A stretch of 64,000 bases of DNA. Origin: Cryptomeria japonica (taxonomy: Eukaryota > Streptophyta > Pinopsida > Cupressales > Cupressaceae). Shown here piece after piece: positions 24,932 through 36,139 of the stretch (the stretch's first letter is position 1; every line of letters starts with the position of its first letter). The stretch is taken from NCBI RefSeq assembly GCF_030272615.1, contig NC_081415.1:191794270-191858269 (forward strand), written 5' to 3'. A program made the position numbers and the translations under genes. The notes beneath the pieces were generated by a model. It was given only the letters and a program-made list of their open reading frames with translations, did not search any database and had not been told where the DNA came from.

Positions 24932-25149
24932 ACTAGAATACTTAGACTCCAAATATTTCTCAATTCTAATTAATTTTTTTATTTTTCAATTTTTTTTAAA
25001 GAAATATATATTAGGGGTCATTTGGACTCTACTCTTATTCAAATTTTGTTGAATGAAAATGGGCAAAATTTTCTAAAGTTTAATTTTTTATTAACTACGG
25101 TGGAAATTTTTTTTTAAAAATGTTTTGATTACCCCACAAGGGTCCCTGA
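24932..25149. other. AT-rich spacer, no feature seen
   Basis: T- and A-runs with no open frame or recognisable repeat end. Confidence 0.5.
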
Positions 25150-25282
25150 TGTTGAATGCATAGGTTTATTGAGAGGGGGGTGAATCAATTCTTAAAAAGT
25201 TTCTTCAATTTGATTAGCCATTCATCAAATGTTATTATCTAAATATGAAGAAGAGAAACACGTAAGCACACAACGATAACAC
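25150..25282 (-). repeat. LTR fragment (minus strand), part left of the Gag-only element
   Basis: On the minus strand this ends with a C-rich TTCACCCCCCTCTCAATAA motif and a terminal ATTCAACA, like other Copia LTR ends here. It continues at 28764 after the insertion, where a GGAAAAACC..GGTGAG-type block follows. The far edge of this LTR is not resolved. Confidence 0.6.
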
Positions 25283-26083
25283 TATTAGATTCAATGAAAG
25301 TCCCAAAGACACTGAGAGGGGGGGTGAATCAGTGTCTAACCGGTTAGCAGAATATTTATACTTATTTAAAGCTTTGCATCCCAAAACAGTGTACCAAAAA
25401 ATAAGAATTAATGCAGCAAATAAGAATAACAAAGACAGCATAGAGAACACACCATAACACAAGATATTTAACGAGGAAACCTGGTGTGGGAAAAACCTCG
25501 GTGGGATTTGTGACACACAATATTTACTCACTGGCCAATGAATAAATACTACTTACAATGAGGGGCCTGCACATGCAGGGAGGCCAACAGCCTAGAGCTC
25601 ACTGCTCAATCACAAAATAGGAGTCACACTGACTACAAAATGGATTATCAAAATCCAATACAATGTACTACTCAAAACAACATCTCATATACCAGGTTCA
25701 GTACCGGTTTAAGCTCAGACAATAACCAAAACCTTCGTTGTCAACTATATCACCTTATACAAAATTGTCTTATACTTTTCATCCATTTCCTTACCTCTCT
25801 ATCATTAAAATGACCTATAAGATCTCATACATATATGAGTCTTTTACAATGTATCATGTCGGCTTACAAAATATATTTACATTAAAATACAATAAACAAA
25901 AGTTTAGTCCATGTCGGCCTGAGTGTCGGTATGCATTGTTGCCGATGTTAGTGAAGTGTTTGTCGGTGTATGTAGAAATCTATTGTCGGTGTCGGTATCT
26001 GCCGGTTGGTTGCCAGATGATTGCCAGTTGGTTGCCATCAATGATAATATCAACTATTCTCATAAGATTTTAGAATTGCAACA
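25283..26083 (-). repeat. 3' LTR of the Gag-only element
   Basis: Minus strand TGTTGCAATTC to GAATCTAATA. The terminal CA has become TA. Pairs with 27961-28758. Confidence 0.93.
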
Positions 26084-26097
26084 ATCTCCCCATTTGG
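26084..26097 (-). promoter_or_regulatory. Polypurine tract of the Gag-only element
   Basis: Minus strand CCAAATGGGGAGAT abuts the 3' LTR. It differs from the Copia-B tract at one base. Confidence 0.88.
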
Positions 26098-26215
26098 CAT
26101 TGATGGCAACACTCATGAGAAAAATCCAAAAACTGTTTCCAGAAACTGAAGTCCAAAAAGATGTGTTCCCTCTGAGCAAGTGATTTCCTCTATACATTTA
26201 TTTTTCTCCACATTA

Positions 26216-26231
26216 CTCCCCCTTTGACATC
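26216..26231 (-). promoter_or_regulatory. Upstream purine tract of the Gag-only element
   Basis: Minus strand GATGTCAAAGGGGGAG, matching the upstream tract of Copia-B at 11593. Confidence 0.5.
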
Positions 26232-26274
26232 AATGACAAAGGATGTCAAAAATAGTCAAACGAGTTCAAAAATT

Positions 26275-26557
26275 TTACCTCAAAGTCTGTAACTGGTTGG
26301 TTACAATATGAAAAACATCTGTCAAAATTAAATTCAGGCTCTGTATAAACCTTTTGCTATCATTCAAAGTTTCCTCAATCTGTTGGATCATGTAGGTGAG
26401 ATAATGCATGTGTTCCTCTGGTGATCGCTCTCCTTGAACTAATGCCTTAGATATTTCAATTCTCTGAGTAATAAGATTATCCAACCTTCTTTACTCTCCA
26501 ATTCTCCACAATGGTAGGGTTCGAAATAAATTCAGGAACAGAAGATGAAGCAGCCAT
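26275..26557 (-). pseudogene. Small second ORF of the Gag-only element, unknown function
   Basis: An ATG at 26557-26555 opens a frame starting MAASSSVPEFISNPTIVENW. After a frameshift near 26484 it continues for about 65 residues (LITQRIEISKALVQGE, later NLILTDVFHIV) to a stop at 26275. The total is roughly 90 residues, helical in character, with no signal peptide, membrane segment or motif I recognise. It lies between Gag and the purine tract, where other plant elements carry env-like or extra ORFs. A TATA-like box sits 140 bp upstream. It could be a captured host gene fragment or an element-specific gene. Confidence 0.5.
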
Positions 26558-26696
26558 TATGAAAAATACCTCTTATCTAGATGTTTGTTGAATTCTTGAA
26601 AAACACTTCTCTGATTTGCCTTGAATGTCTTTGCTTGATTTCGCGCTCACAAAAAGTTTGAATGCTCGATGAGTTTGAAATGAGGGTTTCCCGATG

Positions 26697-26704
26697 CTTT
26701 ATAG
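26697..26704 (-). promoter_or_regulatory. Putative internal TATA box ahead of the small ORF
   Basis: CTATAAAG on the minus strand, about 140 bp upstream of the ATG at 26557, with a CA-rich, ATG-poor leader between. It looks like an ordinary plant core promoter and 5' UTR. Sequence resemblance only. Confidence 0.4.
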
Positions 26705-26962
26705 CCAAAATGTTCTCTAAAACATCATTAAATGCTCGTTGGTTAAGTGAAAACTTAACACACCTGCTAGTAAAGAAGAAATGTATCTTCTCACCATCAA
26801 TCGAGGGTAGAATGCATGTTTTTCAATTCGCTACCATACCCCCAAGGGATTATTCCTATTAGATGAAGAATCTCCTATCAGTGGAGAGTTACTCTGTTCT
26901 ACCGGTGAAGATATAGTTTCATCAGTTCTCTAATCTCTTTTCTTAATCCACTGTTTAGAAAA

Positions 26963-27937
26963 TTATTGCTTTACTTCTTCTACCTTCTCTTTTCCCTTCA
27001 AGCTAGATCTCATATTGTTTGTCGATGCATTCTTGCTTCTACATAATTTTGCAATATGTCCAATCTTGTTACAAGCATAACAAGTCACATTATTCCTCTG
27101 AATAGCCTTTCTATATCCTTGACCGGTTTGTGATATGCATTGATTAGATAAATATCCATATCTTCCACAATCATAGCATTTCACATTCATTATGCAATTT
27201 TCTGAATTATGACCAACTTTGTTGCATTTAGAACATTGACTGGTGGGTGAGTTCATATTCTGATTATTTCTAAATCTACAATGATTTGCTCTGTGACCAT
27301 ATTTGTTGCAATTGAAACATTTGCCATTAAATTTATAAGCATTAGGTTGTCTTACCGGTTTGTTCTGATCTTGATTGTTTGCAGTACTAGAACTTTCTCC
27401 CTTAGGTTTCTGACTCTTCAACATGTCATCAAGTTCTTCCGAACTTTTCTTGAATTTGTCTTTGTGTTTATTTGCAGTAGCCAACTCATTTTCCAGAATT
27501 CCAACTTGTCTCATAAGCTCAGTTTTATCATGTTGCATGTGAATCAGATCTGTCTTTAACATATCATTTTCATGACTAAGTCTCAAATTTTCATTTCCAG
27601 CATCATTAAGCCTCCTAGTCAAGTCTTCTTCATTCTTCTTCTTGTCTTCAATATCTTTACATAACCTCATAGTCATATCTTGCATTTCATTCTTCATATT
27701 AATGTTTTCTTGTCTCGACTTGTTTGCAATGTCTCTAAGAGTTTGTTTTTTATTGTCATCATTCTGCATCTTCTCATGAAGTTTTTTTCTTTTATTTTGT
27801 GCTATAGCAAAATTCTCTTGAAGTCCTTTAATGAATTCCTGTGCAGTCCTCGGATCATCTTCAAGTTTGATATTCTTCGATTTCTCTGCATCAAAACCTT
27901 CAAGAGCTCCTTCCAACTATTTTCTTAAGTTCTCCAT
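26963..27937 (-). pseudogene. Coiled-coil Gag-like protein with four zinc knuckles
   Basis: The likely start is the ATG at 27937-27935; six codons later a TAG (27919-27917) breaks the frame, which is then open for 317 codons. Residues about 1-170 are highly charged and heptad-like (long coiled coil, e.g. NENLRLSHENDMLKTDL). A Ser/Gln linker follows, then four CCHC modules: CFNCNKYGHRANHC, CSKCNKVGHNSENC, CYDCGRYGYLSNQC (His replaced by Tyr) and CYACNKIGHIAKLC. A Lys-rich tail ends at TAA. Plant Copia Gags usually have one knuckle and a globular core; here the core is replaced by coiled coil. It probably packages element RNA. Only the TAG clearly disables it. Confidence 0.85.
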
Positions 27938-27945
27938 TTGTACCA

Positions 27946-27958
27946 GGCTTTGATACCA
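27946..27958 (-). promoter_or_regulatory. Primer binding site of the Gag-only element
   Basis: Minus strand TGGTATCAAAGCC, two bases after the 5' LTR; identical to the Copia-A site. Confidence 0.9.
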
Positions 27959-27960
27959 AT

Positions 27961-28758
27961 TGTTAGATTCAATGATAGTCCCAAAGACACTGAGAGGGGG
28001 GTGAATCGGTGTCTAACCGGTTAGCAGAATATTTATACTTATTTAAAGCTTTGCATCCCAAAACAGTGTACTGATAAATAAGAATTAATGCAACAAATAA
28101 GAATAACAGAGATAGCATAGAGAACATACCATAACACAAGATATTTAATGAGGAAACTCGGTGTGGGAAAAACTTCGGTGGGATTTGTGACCCACAATAT
28201 TTACTCACTGGCCAATGAATAAATACTACTTACAATGAGGGGCCTGCACATGGAGGGAGGCCAACAGCCTAGAGCTCACTGCTCAATCACAAAATAGGAG
28301 TCACACTAACTACAAAATGGATTATCAAAATCCAATACAATGTATTGCTCAAAACAGCATCTCATATGTCAGGTTCAGTACCGGTTTAAGCTCAGACAAT
28401 AACCAAAACCTTCGATATCAACTATATCATTAAACAAAATTGCCTTATACTTTTTATCCATTTCCTTACCTCTCTATCATTAAAATGACCTATAAGATCC
28501 CATACATGTATGAGTCTTTTACAATGTATCATGTCAGCTTAAAAAAGATATTTACATTAAAATACAATAAACAAAAGTTTAGTCCATGTCGGCCTGAGTG
28601 TCAGTATTCATTGTTGACGATGTTGGTGAAGTGCCTGCCGATGTATGTAGAAATCTATTATCGGTGCCAGTATCTACTAGTTGGTTGTCAGATGATTGCC
28701 AGTTGGTTTCCATCAATGACAACATCAACTATTCTCATAAGAGTGTAGAATGCCAACA
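27961..28758 (-). repeat. 5' LTR of the Gag-only element
   Basis: Minus strand TGTTGGCATTC to GAATCTAACA. A block at 28266-28396 is homologous to Copia-B LTR sequence (12425-12555). Confidence 0.94.
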
Positions 28759-28763
28759 AACAC

Positions 28764-29046
28764 CAAATTTACATGGAAAACACAACAAGGGAAAAACCAA
28801 GGTGAGAAAGCTACTTGGATCTACTTTCCAAATCTAGCCCAATAATATAAAATAGGATTACAACTTAGATTTATAGCACCAACCTAAGAACTTCCTTTAA
28901 ATAATTTTTTTAGTATAAAAAAATTATTGAGTTTGATGGCTCTATTCCACTAGTCAGACAACAATATTTTGCTCTACATGATTAGCTTCTTTCAACTCAC
29001 TACCTTTAACATTCACGCCTTTTCCATCCTCTACCCACTTAGATCT
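28764..29046 (-). repeat. LTR fragment continuing right of the Gag-only element, then unassigned sequence
   Basis: Directly continues the LTR fragment at 25150-25282 once the insertion is skipped. It resembles the body of the solo LTR at 29087 (a block of the form GGAAAAACC..GGTGAG). Homology fades after about 28900; no gene is seen up to the microsatellite. Confidence 0.5.
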
Positions 29047-29086
29047 TGTATGTGTACGTGTACGTGTACGTGTACGTGTATGTGTA
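29047..29086. repeat. (TGTACG/TGTATG)n hexanucleotide microsatellite, left part
   Basis: About seven hexamer units, mostly TGTACG, ending exactly at the edge of a solo LTR. The array resumes at 30490. Confidence 0.9.
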
Positions 29087-30488
29087 TGATGGTATGATGA
29101 AAGAATAAGGATCCACTCAACTACTAAGAGGGGGGGTGAATCAATAGATAGAAAACTGATACAAACTTTCACCAATCTCATAAACAACCTCTCAAAGTAA
29201 ACTTAGAACTGACAAGTTAAACCACTAAACTATAAATGCAATATCATTGTCAAGATAAACTATCAAGTTAAACCAGTTGACTATTAATGCAGATTAACAG
29301 TAAACAACTTGAAACTCATAAACATCCAAATACTTTACTGACATAAGTAAAACCTCATTTCATATTGTTGTCGGTTATCATAATTTATCAAAGTGGATTA
29401 AGTAGTTAAGCAAATCAACCATAGTAAGCATAACCACAAAAACATTCAAAACTTGACACAAGATTTTGACGTGGAAACCCAAATGGGAAAAACCATGGTG
29501 AGATGAGACTCACAAGATAACTATCTAAACTCTTCTAAAGTTCGCCCTGTTAGGAGCCAAGCCTGTTAAAACTTTTACAAAAAGCCTTGTTAAGAATAGA
29601 TCTTGTTAGGGACCACCCGGTTAAGGGATTGACTATAATGCCTTGTTAGAAGCAATACCCTGTGAGGAGTAACCTCTGTAGAGGATTTGAAATCCAAGCT
29701 AATGGACCACCTCGTTAGAGGATTTGAATAACACTAAGCTTGTTAGAGCTTACCTGGTTAGGGGATTTCAACTGTTATAATTGTTACAAAACAACAAGGG
29801 TTTTGTTAATTTGTTTGAATAGCACTACACTTGCTTGTTCAAATCCTTTTCATGCTCCTATATGCCTTTACACAAACTGCAGATACATCATCCGGTTCGG
29901 CAACCACACACTCAACTAGAACTTTGCCAACTCTTAAACAAAACAACTCATCGACCTTATAAACAAATCAATTAGGTCAGTAACACAACAAAAACCTAAT
30001 TTTGTTATAGAGATTAAAAACAAGTCGGTTCAAGTATGACCGTTGGATTACATAATACTCTTTGCACATCATTCAAGAAAGCCTCAACCGCTCCTTGATC
30101 ATCGCTTCATCGAACTCAGTAACTCATCACGTGCTTTGCATTACATGCAATATACTTGCTCATTCCCTAGACAAAAACCATTGTCTCAACACGCCAAAAT
30201 CACTTTGAAACTCTCTTCATACAACATGCATATGTGTCATAATCATTACCTCTAATCATCAGATCATAAACCAATATAACCATTTGAACCAAACTTAATT
30301 GGTTAGGGTTTATCAAATCAATAGGTAGGGTTTACCATTTCACTCCACAAACTTACCTACCGGTTACAGTTCCCTTCATTATCTCTTCCTACCGGTTATA
30401 AAACAACATTATAACAATATCATTACCGGTTAATTGACATCAATGACAACATAACATTCATTAATGCAATCTTCATGCAAATGCCAAC

Positions 30489-30489
<1 letters not shown>
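29087..30489 (-). repeat. Solo LTR (1.4 kb) inserted in a microsatellite
   Basis: Minus strand (TG-equivalent)TTGGCATTTGCATG at the right to CATACCATCA at the left, with the C-rich TTCACCCCCCCTCTTAG motif near 29128-29146 and a GTGGAAACC..GGTGAG block near 29470. GTGTA flanks both ends (29082-29086, 30490-30494). Because the target is a hexamer repeat, that match alone is weak. No interior sequence is attached. Confidence 0.8.
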
Positions 30490-30543
<54 letters not shown>

Positions 30544-30572
30544 GTGTGTGTGTGTGTGTATGTGTATGCGTA

Positions 30573-30627
<55 letters not shown>
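30490..30627. repeat. (TGTATG)n hexanucleotide microsatellite, right part
   Basis: About 23 units of TGTATG with a short TG-only and a TATGCG interruption. Long accidental frames of alternating His-Thr or His-Ile on the minus strand come from this array and are not genes. Confidence 0.95.
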
Positions 30628-33600
30628 GTAATGAGGAGGTATCAAAACTGAAAGGACAACCTTGAACCAATCAATCTTTATGGCTCACAAACTCAACCAA
30701 AACCCTACCACCAAAGGTCTTACACAACACCAAGTCAAACAATGGTTTAATGATACCTAACAACACTTTGGGAGACTCAAATACTCCAATATGTTCCCTC
30801 TCAAAAGACAAAACAACCAGTAAGTTTGAGTGTCTACACACACCCTTGCATACATGAGTGGGCTACTACTAGGCTTTAGGGGTTTGAATGGCCCACTTGA
30901 CCAATTCATCACAAAAACCCTTGGAGGGGTGTTCTTAAAACATCTTAACACAAATGAAATAGGATTTCATGGTCTAGACCCTCTGTAACTTCAGTTTTGA
31001 CTCACTTGCCCACAAACCAGCCTAATTGCAATTAGGCCTTCATTTCAAGGAATCGGGTGATAACTTTTGACGCCTTGAGGATCTAGGAAAAAAAATTATA
31101 TTTTCAAACACCCTTTTGGGAGTTCTCAACAATATATTGCTTTCAAGTTCCAAGACAATATGCAGATATCCCAACCTATACTGCACCCACAAACCTAATA
31201 GGGCTATTAAGCCTACTTGACTAAACACTCTCTACAAACTTGTTTGGTTCTTCTAATTGATGACCACCACTAACCATGAAATGTTGTATCAACCTCCAAA
31301 ACACTTTTCTACCACATTCATACCCCTTCCATGTGCTCTGCAACTCAATTCACATGTATTGCACCCATCAAACCGGCCTATCACATAGAGATGCCAGACC
31401 TAGGGTTAATTCTTCATCCTCTTTACCTAGTTGTATCCTCTCAATGGCTTTTGAGAATGACATATAATACAATGGCCTAGAATCTCCTACACTTTCAAAG
31501 TATTCAATTACGGACCGTTAGGCCAAAACCCATTATTATAGTCAAACCCTAGGAGTTTAAGGGTTTTAGGATACCCGGTAGAGATTTTCTTATAGAATGG
31601 AGCAGCGATCACTTCAACACTTCACACCAAATGCAAAATAAAGGTAAAACAATCTAGTTTCAGGATCTATGCAATGAGCATTCTTGCCAATCCACCTTCA
31701 GTATGAAATCAACATAAATTAGGCGGGTTTCTGAGTTTTCCAACAAATTTTATCCTTCAAATATCAACAACCTTTCATCCTTTGGTCTTTGGGGCCTTTA
31801 TAGCTTCTTCCCCAACAACCACAGCCATCTCCAACTGATTTTCAAACTAACCAAAATTGCAAAATTGTCATGACAACAAATGGACAACTTTTGCAACTTG
31901 TAACCAACTTAGACTCTGGACTACCTTAGGACCCTAAAGTGATTACATATGATTTGATTACATAAAAAGTGACTCAAATAAACCTCCATTCACTTGGTCT
32001 CACAATTTAGACCTTTGTGACCCTTATTGACCCAAGTTTCTCTACAAGACCCTAGGTGACAATTTGACCCCACACTGGGACAAACTTGTCACCCTCCTAT
32101 TACACTAATTACATCAATGACCCATAGGGTCTTATTATATTCATTTTACACTACTTGACAACCAACATGACTATGGAATGCCTTCATAGGTGGTGCTCCA
32201 TTCTATACAATCTTGATCCTTGTGTTAATAGAGAGATTTCTTAGAGTCAACATTGTTTTTACATGTATTTGGAACATGGTTGACATGAGAGTTTGTATGA
32301 GGGTTTCCTTATACACTAGTTAGCAAGAAAACCTTCAACATCTTAGAAGAATTGTACATTGATACTTCAATGTGAATTCAATCAGTTTGTTGATCTCTTT
32401 GTGATTGGAAACTTTTATTTTATGTGCAATTAAATAGGCATGTGTCATAAACTAATGACTTATTGACACTCGTGACCTCAATTTTCAAATTTCTACCCTT
32501 ATTTGCGCATGTGAAGAGTCCTAATTGTCTAAGAGACAATTTTTTTGTTGCCACTCTACTTTCATGAATACTTGTGGCAAACGGACACCATTTTAGCTAG
32601 ATTAGCAATTTCAATACTATCATTTGTATTGACAACTAGTTTTTTTCAAAAATAAGTAGTAAAAGAAGTCTTTGTGCATCTTTTATACCAAAAATTTGTA
32701 TGAGAGCATAGAACATGTGATTTCTTTTGACCATTGTACTTGATTTGCTACCTTGTACTAACACTCATCTATGACCTTAAATGCAATATTATTTTCTAAA
32801 GTGAATTTATATCTTTTAGTTTACTCTAGTTATTCTCGTATTTTGGATCAACCAAAAATAGGAATATGTTTACAACAATCATAGATTATTCATGGAATGG
32901 GCATACTGGAAACACATCAAGTATATATCAATTGTACTGAGTATTTTCATAATTGTTAAGCATAAAGTAATCATAGACACACATGAAGCAGACATGTTGG
33001 GAACTTATTAGGTATGAAACAAACACGGAGCATACACATAAAATCACAAGGCATACACTTGGATATATGTAAACACAAAGCATGCATGTGAATACACATA
33101 TTGTTAGATTTCTTCTCATTGACTAGAATGATCCTGTGATTCATCTTTACCCTATAAGATGGCAGGATCATGATCTCATACCATTTGTAATGTGCTCTAT
33201 GGGAACCTTCCTCAATTTTCCCTAAATTGCCCTAATTTTCCCTAAGTAGGGTTTGGAATGATGTTTAGAATTGAGATTGTTGTATTAGTTCCCTAATCTT
33301 GAGCCACAATCAGATTAGTAACACAAATAAACATAATATTTAACAATGTACATATAGAACTTTCGTGCTCATGGTATACAATAAATGCCTTTGCAATCAA
33401 CCCATTGCTATTGTGAAGTATCGCCTAAGACCATACAAGACACCTTTGAGCCTATCGAACAAGTTCAAGGGTATGGAAGTACCACCGTTACGTTACCTCT
33501 TAATTAACTCTTTAGAGTTCAAGGGCACGAAAGCACATCCATCAAGCAACCCCTGCTTAACCTAAAATGGACCTTTTGGCTGCTTGCCCTCCTCTATATG

Positions 33601-33673
33601 TACCATATCATCCCTCCACAATAGAATGTTTGACTGGTTGGAGTTCTACAGATTCTGTTCATTCTATCTTATG
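30628..33673. other. Non-coding region, no gene or element end identified
   Basis: Moderately AT-rich with frequent stops. The style resembles retroelement LTR or leader DNA (for example a TTTATAGC box near 31799), but I cannot find a matching terminal repeat or domain. Confidence 0.45.
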
Positions 33674-33805
33674 CAGATTTTAGAAATATACAACAGATTT
33701 AATACGGATTTAGAAAATATATACGCAGATTTAATACAGATTAGAAATATATAAGCAGACTTAATACTGATTAGAAATATATATGCAGACTTAATACGAC
33801 AAAGT
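33674..33805. repeat. Short tandem array of about 31-33 bp units
   Basis: About four units of the form GCAGA(T/C)TTAATAC(A/T)GATTAGAAATATATA, degrading to the left. Confidence 0.8.
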
Positions 33806-34502
33806 TGTCATTGTAAGATCATATAACTATTATTTACATATAAAATCGTATTGATTTTTAATATAAATCATACCACCAAAAATATATAATAAAGAAAATA
33901 TTCAGATCGATGAGCGTTTGATGTGTTGTCTCAGTCTGAATGCTTTCTTTCATTCACAATCCAGATACTTCGATGTCCTCTTTGCCTAGCTTGGAATTGT
34001 CCTTTAATACTTCTTCATCGGTAGAGAAGAGTGATGTCTTTTCCACGTGGTGCCTGTCAGTAATGGTAATGACCTTTGTTCAACGCATCCTTTCACCATA
34101 ACTAGTCTGTCCTTAACTAATTCTAACCAATGGATCACACATTTAAGCACTTGCACAATATTATCGATCAGACACTACTATCAAATATCGTCTTCTATGT
34201 TCTTGTCCCTGAAGTGCTTGATATAAAACATGCTCATTGATCGATGACTGTGTTCGACTGAACCGTCACGAGGGATAGGTAGACAGTGGGTTTGTGTCTT
34301 CATAAATACTGATCGCTACCCTTTATTATCTTCCTTGCACTAATTACAAATGTTGTCCCCGATATATATGTGATTAACTTGGGCGCCAAAATAATGAAGG
34401 TCGGCTTGATTTTATCTTGTATTAAATCCTGCAAGGTTGATGACCATACCAAGGGAGTCGACCTCTGGAATCTTTGCCTTGGGTCGGCCTTCATTTGCTA
34501 GC

Positions 34503-34504
<2 letters not shown>
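33806..34504. other. Non-coding region
   Basis: No open frame with a recognisable domain and no terminal repeat. Confidence 0.4.
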
Positions 34505-34534
<30 letters not shown>

Positions 34535-34539
34535 TTTCT
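34505..34539. repeat. (TTTA)n microsatellite
   Basis: About eight TTTA units followed by poly-T. Confidence 0.9.
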
Positions 34540-34705
34540 TTTTTTTGAGTGACCCTAATCATTATCTAGGTCGGCTTTTATTTATTTCTTTCTTTCTTTC
34601 TCTGAGCGACCCTAATCATTGTTTTAATTTAGGTCAGCTTTTATTCTTTTAGTTTCTCATGTTTTTAGTGCTACGATTTGTATTTGCAAAGCTAAGCAGG
34701 GCATT

Positions 34706-35250
34706 GTTGTGACCTTTTCACACATCGCCCCATTGCAAATGGGAACCCCCAGTTTCTTTTGCTTTTTAGGGTTCTTAGACGTGAATCTTTGAGAGTCTAG
34801 AATTAGAATTTTTAGGTGGTCATTCCAAGTCAATCAAAGAGTTAGTCATCGGAGCAGTGTTTGGACATCATCAAAGTGCTTAGAAGGCCTGGAGGACGAA
34901 GAACACAATTGATTTGAGTCAATTTGGACAACTTTCTATTTTTGAAAATTTTGCTTTTTTGCTTTTTCCTTTTTTTAAGGAAGTTTTGTTTTTGGTACTA
35001 TGGGCATGATCCCTGAAATGACTTTTTTTAGAAAATGTTTCTTGCTTTTTAGGGATCCTTGATTTTTCTATTTTTGGAAAGGGGATCTAGAGTTTGGTCA
35101 ATTCATGTCTTCAGAGAAAATTTGTACCTCCTAGGTGAAGAAATCATGAAAAATCATTGAGAAATTCATCAAGTGTAAATGGCAAAGAAAAGTTTCTAAA
35201 TGGAGAAGGCCATGTCTCACACCAGCACAAATTCCACCATGATGTAAAAG
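34706..35250 (+). other. Probable LTR or leader sequence of a decayed element
   Basis: TGTTGTGACCTTTTCACACA followed by a CGCCCCATTGCAAATGGGAA block looks like an LTR edge or U5/leader segment of a plant Gypsy-type element. No partner LTR was found, so boundaries and class are uncertain. Confidence 0.3.
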
Positions 35251-35259
35251 ACAATGTCT

Positions 35260-35880
35260 TAGGCAATGGCAAAGTCCGCCTAGACAAACCATGCAATTGG
35301 CTGGACCAAGTGTCAAGTTTGTCATGAAGGAAGATGATAGTGTCTTGTGCCATGGTAGATTTTGCCCAATCAAATCAAGAAATGTATTAACCAAGGGTGA
35401 AGTTCGCCATGCCACAAGTTGGAAATGTGTTGACTAAGTGTCAAGTCTGACTAGGAAAAACGTCAAAGTGGCATAACTCCTAGCCAACTCCGCCAAGGAA
35501 AAGCAAGTTTGGCATGAAACATGGCAAAGTCCGCCAAGAGAAGTTAGTAGGATCCCATGTCAAGGTACCAAATCCACCCAACACAAAGAAATGAAATGTC
35601 TTGATCAATGATGAACTCCACGAAGAATGGCATGAAGCATAGTCAAGTCCGCCAAGGCTAAAATGAAACATCCTATCACATCATCAAGTATGCCTTGACA
35701 ATTAGAGGAAATTGGCATGACAAAAGGTCAACTCTCCCCAAGAAGAGTTAGAAATGGTATGGAAACATTCAAAGTCCGCCAAAGCCAGGAGAAGGAATGG
35801 CCTAAGGCCATATGAAGTTTGTCATGGTCATAAATGTAAAGTCCTAACATATGGTAAAGTCTGACCTAGGTAAAGGTTTG
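35260..35880 (+). repeat. Degenerate array of an AAGTCCGCCAAGG-like motif
   Basis: About sixteen variants of (C)AAGTCCGCC(A)AG(G) recur every 35-45 bases, for example at 35274, 35526, 35645 and 35772. Spacers differ, so it is an old, drifted minisatellite or a clustered binding motif rather than a clean tandem repeat. Confidence 0.6.
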
Positions 35881-36139
35881 ACCAAGTTTGAAAGTTAAGA
35901 AGAAAATTCACCTAAACACAGATTTTTTTTCAAAAATTCGCCCAACACTTACACAAATTTTCTTAAAACATACATGGGTAAGTGTGAAGTGGTGCCAAGA
36001 GGAGAATTAGAAACTTTCTTTTGAAGTCTTTTGAGAGGATTCAATTGCCATTTTCAGGGGGGTGAGAAGAAGGCTAGGTTCGATGAATCTACCCAAGAAT
36101 GTAATGATTCTAAAATGATCAAATTTGTCAACCTTATAT

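Larger units (their letters stand above)
25283..28758 (-). mobile_element. Non-autonomous Gag-only LTR element with a second small ORF
   Basis: LTRs of 798 bp (27961-28758) and 801 bp (25283-26083) are flanked by perfect AACAC target duplications (25278-25282, 28759-28763). A Met-tRNA-type primer binding site and a purine tract are present. The 1.9-kb interior holds a zinc-knuckle Gag-like ORF and a small downstream ORF, but no protease, integrase, RT or RNase H. This is the organisation described as TR-GAG elements. Its LTR R/U5 region and purine-tract region match Copia-B, so a Copia-B-like element is the plausible source of enzymes. Confidence 0.92.

Noticed and set aside
24932-24936. ACTAG after LTR copy 4 also occurs inside LTR copy 2 near 17258, suggesting a target duplication that would pair copies 2 and 4
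   Set aside because: The copy 2 edge is fixed elsewhere by a perfect AGTGT duplication, and ACTAG there is internal LTR sequence shared with the other copies.
26662-26862. 67-codon plus-strand frame in the Gag-only element
   Set aside because: Antisense to the promoter-like region of the element; no domain and opposite to all its other genes.
30473-30670. Open frames of alternating His-Thr or His-Ile, 65-71 residues
   Set aside because: They are translations of the TGTATG microsatellite.
34680-34760. Segment with GCTAAGCAGGG considered as a 5S rRNA fragment
   Set aside because: Only a few bases resemble 5S rRNA; internal control regions are absent, and the context is retroelement-like.
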